A stretch of DNA of 64,000 nucleotides from Prostheceraeus crozeri (GCA_907163375.1 CAJQUW010009328.1:682001-746000); one strand, 5' to 3'. Shown: positions 1 to 12,289, numbered from the stretch's first letter. The notes: generated from the letters alone by a model not told the origin. Made by a program: numbers and translations.

Positions 1-1395
1 CCGCTCAAAAGTGTGAGACCAAGGGTATAAAATCTTGTTTTATTGCCAAAAATCATAAGGCAACTAATGAGTTATCACATAACTTTGTTTTTGTATCATG
101 CAACAAATTTTCACTACTTATAGCATGATCTTGGTCATGATCTTGGATTATAGTCTTAATAACACATATTAGTATTTCATATGATGCCCCTTGACTTTAA
201 GTAGGCCTACAACTTTCAATCTTGGAGTCATTGAACTTACCAATTATGCACAATACTCCGGCGTAATATGCTGAGTCCATGCGAGTTTGATTTTCTACCC
301 TCAGATCGTCAACTGATGTTGGATTCGTCTCAGCAACACGGCATTTCAACACATTCCAACAGTGTTCGATTACGTTCAAGTCTGGCGAGTCACCAGGCCA
401 TTTCGTTAACATCGAATTATTCACCAACTTTGGAAAACGAATCCAAGAGCTTCTGTGCGATTTATGCGATCTTGTCTTCCTGATGATACTCCATTGATAA
501 GGGTTTCAACAGTGAAACTAGGATTACAGAAAGACTTCGGCCTACACGCTTATAGGATTTGTAAAAAGCCTAAGCTATCAGCCAAAAATATCATTGATCG
601 TTTGGACTTTTGTCGAACTTACGCAAATTGGACTGAGGATCAATGGAATAAAGTTCCTTTCACTGATGAAACATTCATTGATCGAGCAATTTTCATCCAG
701 CGTTCTGACGATGCGAAGACCTTCCGGCGAACGCTATAATCCACGGTATGCCTTCCCGACAATAAGACCTTGCCCATCAGTCACGGTCTGGGGTGGAATA
801 TCATCTCGTAGTCGTGGATCTATTTGGATTGCACCCGCCAATTCAACTCTGACAGGAGCTGCGTACTTGTCCATTCTTCAAGAGAAACTCCCTACCTGGT
901 TGCCAATAACTGGATGTGCCATCTTACATTAAGATGGGACTCCTTGCCACAATGCAAAACTCGTGAAAACTGGTTGTTGTCAACAGAACTGCATTCAAAT
1001 ATTATCGACATGGTCTGGTAACTCGCTAGACTTGAACGTAATCGAACACTGTTGGAATGTGTTGAAATGCCGTGTTGCTGAGACGAATCCAACATCAGTT
1101 GACGATCTGAGGGTAGAAAATCAAACTCGCATGGACTCAGCATATTACGCCGGAGTATTGTGCATCATTGGTAAGTAGTTCAATGACTCCAAGATTGAAA
1201 GTTGTAGGCCTACTTAAAGTCAAGGGACAGCATATGAAATACTAATATGTGTTATCAAGACTTGTGATCATGCTATAAATACTGAAAATTTGTGATACAA
1301 AAACAAAGTTATATGATAACTCATTTGTTGCCTTATGATTTTTGGCAATAAAACAAGATTTTATACCCTTGGTCTCACACTTTTGAGCGGCACTG
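1..1395. mobile_element. Tc1-like DNA transposon with about 0.4-kb inverted ends
   Basis: The two ends are inverted copies of each other for roughly 400 bases: the first bases of the window match the reverse complement of the bases ending at 1390. The right end reads cactg then TA at 1396-1397, the usual Tc1/mariner target site; the matching left terminal bases are cut off by the window edge. The arms are unusually long because each includes the 3' part of the transposase, so the ELLW-like region (DLNVIEHCWNVLK) appears on both strands, at 197-427 (-) and about 1030-1178 (+). The element lacks the 5' helix-turn-helix part and is not autonomous. Confidence 0.9.
455..1178 (+). pseudogene. Tc1-type DDE transposase, broken
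   Basis: Recognisable Tc1 transposase pieces follow one another but in more than one frame. They are a linker with KPKLSAKN and RLDFCRTYANWT, the first catalytic aspartate in PFTDETF (about 660), VWGGISSRSRGSIW (about 790), a DGTPCHNAK block carrying the second aspartate (about 935), and DLNVIEHCWN with the final glutamate (about 1030). The N-terminal DNA-binding domain is missing, and frame changes and a stop lie between the blocks. It cannot make a working transposase. The inverted arm at 197-427 keeps a second copy of the last block with an intact SPDLN motif. Confidence 0.85.
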
Positions 1396-1585
1396 TATAT
1401 ACGCCTTGAATTACTAGGCAAGACATTCGAAAATCAAATATTCGTGAAAAGCTTGACCTGATTATGCAAAGTGACCACCATATCTAAAAATAAAATGATA
1501 ATAAAACAAGTCTTTAAAGACATTAGCTCTGTTTCCAAATAAAGATTAGTTGCCTCCCTGCCTTGCATCTAGCGTCATATATAGA

Positions 1586-1588
<3 letters not shown>

Positions 1589-1678
<90 letters not shown>
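1589..1678. repeat. (TA)n-(TG)n compound microsatellite
   Basis: About 58 bases of alternating TA pass directly into about 32 bases of alternating TG. Confidence 0.97.
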
Positions 1679-1679
<1 letters not shown>

Positions 1680-1681
<2 letters not shown>

Positions 1682-4559
1682 CAATGTTCAAACTTTTGAT
1701 TGATGAGACACGGAAATAACTAATAATAGGAGTCAATCAACATTTGAGAGAGGAGGCGGTCCCAACTGAGGTGAACTGTCATCTGCATGAAGCTAGCCAA
1801 AAGAACTTCAAATATGTGTTCAAAAATGTTCGCATATGTGTTGCTCAGACAATTTGCGTCAAATCAAGACCGAGTGCACTGATTAATGAAACTCTTCATC
1901 CGAGAGTAATTGCAAATTTTTTAGTGATTTGTATTGTGACCGTCATTTCCGTGTGTAAACTGATGTCTTGACTTGCACTGTCCTGTCTAGACTAACAAAG
2001 CATTGAGCTATCGTAGTCAAAATCAGGAAGCTTTCGCATTCTGCTGTTTACACTGTATAGTGCAAAAAAGAACCAGTCAATAGATGAATACGGCAGCATA
2101 GCAAATTATCTCATCGAAAATATTCACTAAGATCACATCAAGCAAAAAGCATATTTTTCTGTGCATACAGTCACAAATTCGAGTTCTGGAAGTGAGGAAT
2201 TTTACATTACACGTTCTGAAACCAGTTGAATGCTGAAACTGAATAGGATAGCATCAATTGTCGAACGGCGTTCGAATTTCGTTCCAAATGGAGTTTTGTC
2301 CAAATGGAATTACATTCGAATAATACAATAAAAAACAATTCGGCGATTGGACCAAAAAATGTGATAAAAAAGTAAAAAAATCTGCTACTTCAGCTGAAAA
2401 TCACTTGCTCTGAGAGATCAGGCAAATTTTGCTTGATTCCATTGCAGAAAGAAAATGGATGTGTTTCCAGATGCAGTGCTGGTGGAACATCAATCAAAAA
2501 TCTCCTTACTCTCGACTATTTCAGAAGCTCTGACATTGAACATTTGAATCAATGACAAGAAGGAGCCTGTATCATCTACTGGTAATCATTGCATGATCAC
2601 CCATTCGTAAGAAACCAAAACTTTCGTTACGCATCAAAGGAAGGAGACCCACGCAAGAATCGCCATCCTCACTGGTTACATGCTTTACATGTAAGTTGAA
2701 CATCGCAAGCCCTTCAGGGCGCATTTCTTATTAAACACCACTGTTTGGCAAGCTACTACCTGCAATTAAACTTTGAATACTCCTTAGGACTCGCATCGAT
2801 TCAATATTCAATGCAAAACAGCAAATTCGAACAACTCCCGGACAATCAAGCAATTGAATAATAACAGACACAAAAATGCCTAAAGTACTGTATGCTGCTA
2901 CTTATTCAAATATGAAAGAGCACAAAAGATCTCCTGAATACAGAAGAGAAAAAGATGTTAGGGAGCCGCATAAGAGAGAAAAATCATCGTTGGTCACAAA
3001 TAATCTATACATCTGCATATTTTGTTTAAATGAACTGTCTTGAGATGGTTTACAAGTTACGATCAGTGTCACAATGTGACAAAGAACATATCTGTTTTAA
3101 AGCCAAAACAAGTTGATTATACTTTTGACCAAAGTAAGGTGTCGCCTTGATTTGCACATGGCAAAGCATTGCCTACTAGTCTTGGTTATACGTCATGACA
3201 GCGCTTTTTCCAACGATTATCTGGGGCATGTCATGTGTTGATGCACCTCCTAAGTATATATTTTTTGTCAGTGCCTGCAAGATAATACATAGCATCATTA
3301 TTTACGGACAGGGTTTGGACAAAATTAATTGAAATTAATTGACATTTATATTCGATATTGATAATTGACTGATCATACAAAGAAAATTGATTAAATTATT
3401 GATCGATGGCCAATTATTGCAATATAATTGTTAGTGTGGTTGATGCCTTCTTTAGTCATTGAATTCGATAGATTCTTCAATCTTGCAGGTATTGCAATGT
3501 ATCTTTCAGTGATACATATATACGACAAAGTTTATATGAACCTGGAGATGCAACTGTTTTTAAAGTAAGTCTCATTGGAATGTTGAATCACTGAAACGCG
3601 CTTCGAACAATGTTGGAGATTTGTAATCCTGCGTAAGTTTTAGTTTATTCAAGTACATGTAGTGGCACTTGGACAGCTTGACCATTAGCCAATATGATTG
3701 TGAAAATACGTAGAAATATATTTTCTATTCGTTGATTTAGAGATCACAATGATGGGTTTCACTTTCAGAGCTATACTCTGCTTGTTTACAGAGATCAGAC
3801 AATCCCTGGCGTGTACATAGAATCGAGTTGCAAAAACAATATACATTGTCATTGTGTATATGTCAATCTGCGAGAGACAGAAAGTGCGTAGTACTCTAAA
3901 ATACGAAACTTGCTGTAGTCCCCGTAAGCCACCAAGTAAACTGCAAGCCTAGAACAATAAAATCACATTCAACTCCATCCATTTTGTCTAGAATGCTTGC
4001 TCATCTATAAATTCTGATAAAAGTTTCGTAGGCAAGCATTGTGAGATTCCTAATGAATGAATTAATAGGGTTATACTAAACTACAGGGTAATAAAACTGA
4101 TGGGCTATGTCAACAAGAGGGCACAGTCATCGAAGTCAACATTTTTTCATCTAGTCAATTTATTGCCAATTATTGATTAATTGAATGAATGATGAGCACA
4201 ACCACAACCAATTGATTGAACCAAATTTAATCGATTCATGACGCATCAATCAATTTTTCCGAGTCCTTCTACGGGCACTTGCGCATTATTCTTAAATATT
4301 TATTATTCATACTGCTACAAGATCTCTTGATGGTTCATGAGCGGACAAAGATCAAGTAAGAAAGAATGAGATGGATAATTGGTTCCAACATTGTTATCTT
4401 CAAGGGTTTTGTGATTAGTGAAATGCCTATGTGTGAAACATACATTTCAGTCAATTATCGGTTTTCATTTAAAGAAAATCAAATCATAGACACAGTAACA
4501 AGCTGTCACTCACATGCAAGATACAACTCGTAAATATCATTTCAAAATAACATCCATTT
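1680..4559. other. Intergenic, no gene seen
   Basis: No reading frame here resembles a known protein. The only structure I see is a weak inverted similarity between about 3305-3440 and about 4130-4275: AT-rich ends with aattaattgaa and ccaattattg blocks that reappear in reverse. This could be a decayed inverted-repeat transposon of about 970 bp. I would not rely on it. Confidence 0.3.
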
Positions 4560-5665
4560 AACAACAATCAAATTAAATAAACCATAGATCAAATAACCAT
4601 GCAAAAGATGTGCGAATGGTGGGATTCGAACCTACGACCAAGGCTAACTAGACCCGTGATCTACTAACTGAGCTACGAGCCACTTATGCGACTGTGTCAG
4701 TTGGCAGGATCAAACCCTCACCGACACACATCAATACAGTCGCACCTCTACATAGTGAATTTCAAGGGACCAGATAAAAAAAATTCACTATGAGGAGAGT
4801 TCACCATAAGCAGGTTTTCTAAAATTTGGTGCAATATTGCTTTTTAAGTAAACATATCAATTCAAACCAATCATACAAAATAATTAAAACACAATTTCTT
4901 AGAAATCAAATTTATATAGTGGTAATTACCAGTAATACTGCATTGTATCACATTAAATGATGATGTTAACTCAAGATGCAAAATGTAACTACTATAAAAT
5001 AATCAATATTGCATACAGCATAATCTACATACGAACGATAGAAATAACTGCCAATACGAGTCTGTACACTGCCTCGTCGTCAACAGAAGTAATCATGTCT
5101 TCTACTCGATCAAAAGCTTGTTGATCAAGTTGGTCACTTTTCCTTTCAAGGAATTCCCTGATCTGACTCAACAGTCGGTATGCTTGAAAACGCAAAAAAG
5201 TGCACTTAAAGTGCACGCAAACTTGAAACTATTAGTCAAATTAACTATTGATTTGTATCTAAATTTAGATTGTGCACTCATTGACTTTGCTAACTTAGAA
5301 AACTTTGGAGTAATAAGAATCATCGAACTACCCGCCCTGAATGAAGGTAGTACACGTGCATGGGATGCATATTAATTACAAAGCATAATTAAAGATCAAT
5401 ACATAGGCCCTTGATGTAAAATATTCATTATGTAGAGGTTGAGAAAACAAATTGACCAAATAATATATTCATTATGAAGAGATTATTCACTATGTAGAGA
5501 TATTTAACAAGCGCGAAGTATACCATTTTTCATTGGAAATTTTGATCAAAAATTTAATTCACTATGAGGAGAGATTCACTTTGTACAGGTTCGACTGTAG
5601 TCACACCAATCCTGATCAATGAAGAAATAACTCATCACAATTGTGACCGCCGACATTAAGGCAAG
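4560..5665 (-). repeat. tRNA-related SINE, copy 1, split by a pogo-type insertion
   Basis: The reverse complement of 4560-4736 followed by 5600-5665 matches 34848-35075, including a tRNA-like region at 4611-4684. That region has an A-box (about TAGCTCAGTTAGTAG), a B-box (GGTTCGAATCC) and an anticodon-like AGT loop, which points to tRNA-Thr ancestry. The acceptor stem does not close properly, so it is a tRNA-derived repeat rather than a tRNA. The 4737-5597 element interrupts it at a TA. Confidence 0.7.
4737..5597. mobile_element. pogo/Tigger-type DNA transposon, non-autonomous
   Basis: The ends are inverted: the left begins CAGTCGCACCTCTACATAG and the right, reversed, begins CAGTCGAACCTGTACAAAG. 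TA lies on both sides (4735-4736 and 5598-5599). Repeated tags such as attcactatg-aggagag recur inside both ends. The interior holds a short minus-strand frame (5025-5216; RLLSQIREFLERKSDQLD) that looks like the helical C-terminal tail of pogo/Tigger/jerky-type transposases, so this may be a deletion derivative rather than a pure MITE. That last reading is inference. Confidence 0.82.
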
Positions 5666-5783
5666 TCATGCAAGTCAGAGTGATGCCGATTGAAAAGCAT
5701 ATTACTATGAAACAGATATACCACACAGGTGACAGGGGTCAGCCAATCCATATAACGTACATTTTTATCGACGTGGATGAGAA

Positions 5784-5791
5784 TGACGTCA
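5784..5791. promoter_or_regulatory. CRE (TGACGTCA) upstream of the acetyltransferase gene
   Basis: A perfect palindromic cAMP-response element, TGACGTCA, lies about 98 bases before the ATG of the downstream gene, with an AT-rich TATA-like stretch (aataaataaa, about 5808-5818) between them. The position suits a core promoter with a CREB/ATF site. No transcription data are available here. Confidence 0.5.
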
Positions 5792-5888
5792 ACGTAGGTT
5801 CAAAATTCAATAAATAAACTTCGACTCATTTCGTCGATCACATTCATTCATATCACCATTGCACGAGATTCACCTGCTGGCGGTCACC

Positions 5889-6587
5889 ATGAGTGTCACC
5901 AAAAAGAAATTTACTTTCTCATTTGAAAATCTCCGACCTGAAGATTGCAAAGCTGCTGTCTCCATTTGGACACCAAATTTCACTCGGCCGAAGAGTAGAA
6001 TCTTCAAAGAGACACTTTGTTCGGCTCAGTTTTGCATTGCCTCTACTTTAGTATACATACTCCTTTACGTATTCATGTGCAGCGTCAGTCAACAAATCTC
6101 CTGGATGAATCATTGCATTCTTTTCGCCGTTGCACTCGCATCTCAAGTCCTTTACTCATACATCACTATTGAAAGATGTCGCCAAACTCCTGACATAAAA
6201 GATCTTTATGGATATTGGTCTAACCGGCCACACACAAGACGATTCATCATTGCACGCTGTTGTGAGACTGGTGAGGTTGCAGGAACAGTCGCGGTCATGC
6301 GTAAATCAACACAAGATCCAGCCGCAGAATTGGTAAGGCTTCGAGTAGAGGATAAATTCTTTGGTAATAGACTGGGAGCACGGTTGACGGGAAAATGTGA
6401 AGAGGTGGCACGAGAATGGGAGTGTAAAGAACTGTGTCTGTCCACGGTCAAAGATCTTGAGTATGGAATCAGGATGTATGAGAAATATGGCTTCAAGTAT
6501 GTTGGGGAATCCGTGGCGCTAGCTCCGTATCCAGGACTAGAATTTATGGTTGCTTTTTACTCCTTGCCATTGGATACGAAATATTGA
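5889..6587 (+). CDS. NAT8-like membrane-anchored GNAT N-acetyltransferase
   Basis: A 232-residue protein from a single exon. The ATG at 5889 is chosen because it is the first ATG of the frame and has A at -3 (caccATGa). Two hydrophobic segments (about 46-68 and 73-92) would anchor it in a membrane, probably the ER as in vertebrate NAT8. A GNAT domain follows (about 115-208): GEVAGTVAVMR is strand beta4, LVRLRVEDKFFG leads into the acetyl-CoA loop, and MYEKYGFKYVGE is the typical C-terminal motif. The family acetylates amines such as cysteine S-conjugates or lysines; the substrate here is unknown. The pyrophosphate-binding loop is unusual: FGNRLGA stands where R/Q-x-x-G-x-G/A is expected. The upstream CRE and TATA-like sequence suggest its own promoter. 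I see no clear AATAAA close downstream. Confidence 0.85.
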   Translation: MSVTKKKFTFSFENLRPEDCKAAVSIWTPNFTRPKSRIFKETLCSAQFCIASTLVYILLYVFMCSVSQQISWMNHCILFAVALASQVLYSYITIERCRQTPDIKDLYGYWSNRPHTRRFIIARCCETGEVAGTVAVMRKSTQDPAAELVRLRVEDKFFGNRLGARLTGKCEEVAREWECKELCLSTVKDLEYGIRMYEKYGFKYVGESVALAPYPGLEFMVAFYSLPLDTKY

Positions 6588-6978
6588 TATTTTCAGCACT
6601 CTTCTGGAGACGAAATGTGGTATGTATCATTTGCACTTTGAATAATAACTGGTTGCATCAGATTATTTGTGCAAGATTTCTATAACCATTGCAGTTCAAC
6701 TTCCTTCGAGTATCTGAAAGCTACGTGTATCATAGACGGACAATTTTTGAATCATTGTAAAGCTTGCAAAACAGAAACTGTTTTACATGTAGTTGTAGAA
6801 GAATCCAGCAGTTTTCGCTTGGTGCTGTTAGAGAGAGGATGAAAATCAATATGAACTATGTGTTGGTGTCATCATTTGAACTCAGACGCACTTCGACGGA
6901 TCTCTCTTGATACTTATTTGACTTGGCTTCAATGTCATCAGCTCACAACGTTAAGCGTCCATGCTTTTCGCTGAAATA

Positions 6979-7699
6979 CAGTGTTTTCCAGATAATTCGT
7001 CACCTGGTTGATTCGCCACATTTCCTATTCCCCGAATAAGTTTCGTATGTTGCACATTGTAAAACGTGCGGATAGTTCGTGACCTTTAATTCGTAATTCT
7101 TCACTTTTTCCATCCTCAATTCGCAAATCTTCATATTACTCTCTGCGCTTAATTCGTCAAAAAACTTGAACATCGAACAGATTCTCATTTTAGCGCTATT
7201 ACAAAATTCTCTCGTTAGCGGAGGTTTGCAAAGAATTTGGTATAGACAAAGCATTCAACATTTGTGTCAAAACATTTGCTTGGAACACGCAAAGATCGTT
7301 TGTTAATTCAATGATTGTATTAACATTGTGGTATAAAAGCATTAATAATTGCAACAATTTACTGATGGAGACGACCTTGAGACGACAATTTACTGATGGA
7401 CCAATAGAAACGTAAAATGAAATTTCAGATATTGCTTTTGATAATTTAATTCAACATGGCCTGATTCATGGAAGATTTTGTGTGTAGCTCTGACCACACC
7501 CATCTTGAACATTTACCTAGTATTTACAGAAATGGTTGTTTAACCGTCAATAGACATTAGCTGTAGAAATAATTTGCTTGCTTTAACGGAGTCAGTTGCG
7601 AATACATGATACACAAATGCACGAGTTTTGAAGATACTGATTACGGAAATTTATTCATACTGCTAATTCGCAAATATGCGAATTATCCGAAAAACACTG
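6979..7699. mobile_element. Tigger-like MITE
   Basis: A 721-bp element whose inverted ends start CAGTGTTTTCCAGATAATT (left) and CAGTGTTTTTCGGATAATT (right, reversed). TA flanks both ends at 6977-6978 and 7700-7701. The interior carries repeated attcg-caaat blocks typical of Tigger/pogo subterminal sequence. No transposase frame is recognisable. Confidence 0.85.
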
Positions 7700-7701
7700 T
7701 A

Positions 7702-8129
7702 CTAATTGTGAATTGAAACTGAATCATTTTGCTGTCATTCTGCTGAAATTCGTGACTTCATGATTCAATGCTCTTACATCGTCAATCGAAGGTATGCGGT
7801 TTTAAATGTTGTGATGAACTTGGTGTATTACTCAAGTAAATGACACAACTGTCAAAAACTTTGTTCTATACTTCTCAGAGCGAGTATTTAAGATTCAGTA
7901 ACATAATGTGAAAGAGTTTCAATATATAGCAAGCAATGAAATCATCATCCTGTTATAGCTCAATATATTATTATGAATTAATATAAGTTAGCCTTTCGAC
8001 GCATAAAACTAAATATTGTACTAATCTGTTCCTGTTACTTGCGATGGAAAGAGATACTAAAACTAAACTTTGGAAATCAAATGTTAAACTCATTTGAAAT
8101 CCTATTACCACAATTCAATATATTGACTT
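7702..8129. other. Intergenic, nothing recognised
   Basis: AT-rich sequence without a supported gene, repeat end or RNA. Confidence 0.5.
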
Positions 8130-9262
8130 ATTAATAATAAAGACGTTTATTCAAGATGCTGGTCCCAATAATGGAAATCGTGGGGCCCAACATAACATAA
8201 CTGCATACATAACTGATCAACGTAAGACACTGTTCTTGACAATCAAAAAGAACGCAAAGAAAGTAGCGAGCGTTCATTGAAAACCAGAATTGAATAATTT
8301 CGACATAGAAATGATAAGGCTTCTGGATCGCAAAGAATACCTTAAAACTGAAGGTTGAAATTTCTGCGAATGTCTCAAAATAGGTAGCTCAAGGTGGTGG
8401 AGTGGGTGAGTGGCGTCGTGAATTGACGTCTGAAAAAGGTAATAACCGATGATTTTTCTGCGGTTTGAGAGAGGCACAAATTTAACACAATCACAATGAA
8501 ATTTTCTGCAGATAATAGAATGAGCACGGTGTTGGATCTTGTCGATTTTTTTGATAAGCCAACGTTCAATTCAACAAACAATGGAGCCGCAAATTCCATC
8601 ATACTCCTCACGCAATATGTCAGAATCATTTTTTTCTTTTTCAAGACAATCGCGGAGTTGGCGCCAGACGAACATTTTGAAAGATGCCCTCTTACACATG
8701 GTGTGTATACATGAGTATTCCAAGCAAGACTTTCATCAAAGACTATACCAAGTGCTGTCACACAAGTCACTACAGGAACATTAGGAATCTGAAGTGAAGT
8801 CTTGTCGAATGATTTGGAATGCGTTACGAATAGCTTTTTATCCTTTTCTTCCTTGATCTGCATATTGTTTGAAGCATCCTAATTTTCGATTTTACCGTAG
8901 ACTTCATATGCAGGTGAAAGCGATTAAGATTTGCCAATTTTGCTCGTGATGATCAAATCATCACCATGCTTCACTAATGTCGATGTCTCTGTGCTTCTCC
9001 AAACGAGGTCTGATACAACGCACTCGAACAACAAGGGACCTAATCATGACCCCTGTGGAATGCCACTGGATAATTCACTAAACGTGCTGCATGACTGCTT
9101 CCATCGAACTCTAATTCTTCTTGACTTCAAATAGCTTTTCACAAAGGACAAAAGGAAACCATCAAATTCATCCCTTGACATCTTTTCTAGTAGTTCCGTC
9201 ATGCGGTACACTGTCGAATCCCTTTGCTAAGTCAACCGTGACTAAATGATACGCGGCAACGT
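8130..9262 (-). pseudogene. Non-LTR retrotransposon (LINE) 3' fragment, CR1/Jockey-like
   Basis: Read on the minus strand from about 9262 the fragment shows reverse-transcriptase landmarks. TVDLAKGFDSVPH contains the first catalytic aspartate. SGIPQG lies near 9050-9066 and LGPLLF just after it. HGDD stands in place of the usual YADD (8958-8966). Next come LGIVFDESLAWNTHV in the thumb region and an RSRS-type C-terminal block. The tail ends in a GTSILNKRLY-like stretch and a TTATTAATAATAAAG 3' end near 8130, as in many CR1-type elements. Stops and at least one frame change interrupt it. The 5' part (endonuclease, start of RT) is absent, as expected of a 5'-truncated insertion. Confidence 0.8.
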
Positions 9263-11183
9263 TGCTTTCTTGTAAATATGAATGCAATATGAATTATAAG
9301 CATAGGTATGTTACAAATTTTTAATTATATTTTAAGTAATAACAGCTTGATATCACAGTTTTTCCTTACATACACAGTTGAAATCACTAAAAAACTAAAT
9401 CATCGCATACCGTTAATACAAGTGCATAATTCTTCATGTCTCGTGAATTTAAGTCATAATTCATTTATTTCATGTTTCACTTTAAATGAATGAATAACAT
9501 TCCTTATTCTCTTCTGGATGTAAATTTGTGCCAACATTTAAAACATCCAATACTTCGTATGTGGTAGATCACATTATTTCATTTACAACGAAAATATTAT
9601 TTATTTTTAAGAAAAGAGAAGAACTTTTTTGTTATATTTCTTAGAAGAAAGTTCATTTTGTGTTGGGTTTCTTGACTTCAGCAATATAAGATTAATCCTC
9701 GGACTGATAAAATAACTATAATGAACTCGACCCCTGATGGCCATATTCATGTAAGGGTGTTCATCCTGCTATGAAGATTCTCTGAAACCTGTTTCAATGC
9801 TCGAAATATATCATTTTATCATTCTACTTAAAGAACTAAATCAAATGTTGTATTTGGGTATGACGGAGTCCTTTTAAAGGACGGTCTTGGGAAATGATAG
9901 CTACATCATCTTCGATTAATCTCCAAACATCAATTGAAGTTAGTAAACCTGTGGACATTCTGTAAAAATGCACTACCTTGTATCAAACGCAAAATTCACA
10001 TCTAGTCGTAGAACAGCAATGCCAGGAGCAGTAGGCAATCACTTTTCTCGAGATGTAACTTAATCACTGAGAACTTGCTTAGCTATTTTCGGTGTACTTG
10101 AAAATATCCCATGAGGACAGTTACATGACATTAATCATGCCATCATTTGCAACTAGGGGCTATCGTAATTTGAGACACTACGAAGTTAGAGGCATCAAAG
10201 CCGACTTGCTACTAAAAATGTGCATTGACGCAAACATTCTGAAAACATTCATCTAACTGGATATGTCCAAGCGATCCATCTGTCAACCAAGCCATGAAAA
10301 GAAATTTCACAGATGGGAGAATCTTTGTTAAGAATTCCAAATCTTACCTGTCAATTTCACTTAACTCTCTTAAAACCATTGATGTAGGCGTAACTCCAGC
10401 TTCAATGCTTGAAACGCATAAAATAGGGAATATATAAAATAAGAGTTATAGAAGTTGAACAAGCCTTGTTCAATCCACTTTTCCACGACAGGTGATATGG
10501 GATCCTAAAGCATACTGTTCCACAATACCATGACCAACAAATTTCTCTTGTTTGAAAAAGCTATTGCCATGTTATGTCATACATCAGACGCATGTTTCGC
10601 TGAGATTTTGCGAGCTTTTTCGCGAGCTTCTTTGAATGCTTTACGAGGGAAAAGGAACTTGTCATTAACTGAGAATTGATTTCAGCGTTATAGAAAACTG
10701 TTTTCGTTCACAATTTCACTAAGAATCTTTTAGATTTGCTTTTTGTAATATAAATTACAGTCATATATTGACTCCGCCATAAAGCCTGGATCGGCTGCAA
10801 CCTCAGCTGAAAAGGCAAAGTCTGCAAAGTACAGGGAGCTTACAGCGAAGCATGTCTTTCAGCCAATCGTAATCTAGACAACCGGCGCCTTGGGTATATC
10901 CACTGAAATCTTTTTGAAGGAACTGGGCAGGCGGCCTGTCCGACGCGACGGGTGATCCTCGAGAATATCAATGACTGAGACAGAGACTGGTGATTGCCGT
11001 TATGCGTGACAATGCCCTCAGCATTTCCTTGGCTGGAAGCTTAAAGGAATGGTCTTCCTTCTAATTTCGACATTCTATTTCATGTTCGTTACCCATTGAA
11101 AGAATTCTTTGTCGTTATATGCTTTAAATATATTGCTAAGTTTTACTGCCTTTCTCGGTCACTAGCACTTAACCAATATTTAT
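9263..11183. other. Intergenic or 3' region of ANKAR, no gene supported
   Basis: No exon with armadillo character was found here, although the ANKAR gene should continue in this direction. A somewhat GC-richer patch at about 10780-11060 reads on the minus strand like a decayed zinc-finger of the TTF type used by some hAT-related transposases (spacing of W, C and C only); this is weak. Confidence 0.35.
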
Positions 11184-12277
11184 CAGTGGCGTCGCGTGCT
11201 CCCTGACCATAGGCCTTCACTCGGCATTGGGATACTATTTCTACACCAGACATTTTTATGTTACAACATTAATTTTCATAAAAGCTGAATTTTTAGTAAC
11301 AGTTTTCCGAACATTTTTTAAGGTCAAGTGAAAGTACACATGAGAAGTGACTGCTCATGTCGCTTAACCGCCTCACTCAAGGAGCTGAGATCACTATATC
11401 CCCTCTGTGTCCAGACCACATTTTCTCGAGAAAAAAGGAGGCAAGGCCAACAGTTTCTTATGCTTCTGACGGCCGGTCAGCCACTCACTTGTTTGAAAGT
11501 TTGATGCATTAAAATGTGTTGTGTATTTCTTATTTCTTTCTGTGTGAGTACTTTCAATTTCATATCAGGCGTTGGCCTACCTTGCTTGACGACTGTCATC
11601 TTTTCAGTATATTCCCTTGGGACGAAAGGCGTGGTTATGATCTCATCTGCAGTACTAAACATAGCGTCACATCAATCACGTAAAATCAAATTATGGAATT
11701 CTACCGAATCTGGATGTTCGAGTCAGATGCATTACTCTGCATTCATTGGAGAACGCTCATCATCTGATCGCAGTCTTGTCTGAACGTCATCCATCTGCTA
11801 CTGTTGACGTAGTGGCTTCTCTCACATTAAGCGAAGCTAGGAACAATTGGGTTGCGCTTCCCTTACTATATTTAGGTACCGCGCCTAGATCAATAATTGC
11901 GCAGAATTTCATTGCAAAAATTGGAGAAGGCAAAGCATTACGTCTATCGGGAAAGCCAATACTGGCGCGGGCGCGTGCGCTTACTGCCTCACACGCACAC
12001 AACTCTCTTTCGCTGTCTGAACATCAGTGCTCCGTCTGGACACACGACTAGCTTGTGTGTCTAATAGTTCGAAGAAAACAGCTGTGATTCGAGCACGTGC
12101 TGTAAAACTGTTCGCTCTGAGGTTGAGCGTCTGATTTTGAGACGGAAAGCTGTGCACAGCCATCACGCGAAGCTATCGAATTTAAATGAATGATGACACT
12201 GTTAATTTTTATAAATGTTGGTAAATAATTTTTGAGGATGCGTCGAAGGCCTCGCAGGTACGGAGAAGACGCCACTG
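11184..12277. mobile_element. hAT-superfamily DNA transposon, non-autonomous
   Basis: The ends begin CAGTGGCGTC on both strands and are flanked by a perfect 8-bp target duplication, ATATTTAT, at 11176-11183 and 12278-12285. Eight-base duplications and CAGTGGCG-type ends are the hAT signature. At 1094 bp with no intact transposase it is a deletion derivative. The right end resembles that of the copy ending at 24353. It lies in the ANKAR intron a few bases past the donor of the 12290-12383 exon. Confidence 0.9.
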
Positions 12278-12289
12278 ATATTTATGTAC

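Noticed and set aside
4611-4684. tRNA-Thr(AGT) gene
   Set aside because: Acceptor stem does not pair properly and the surrounding sequence is repeated at 34.8-35.1 kb, so it is a tRNA-derived repeat.
10350-10415. Possible next ANKAR exon (IEAGVTPTSMVLRELSEID) with a GTAAGA donor
   Set aside because: The phase fits, but the sequence has no armadillo pattern and the acceptor is weak.
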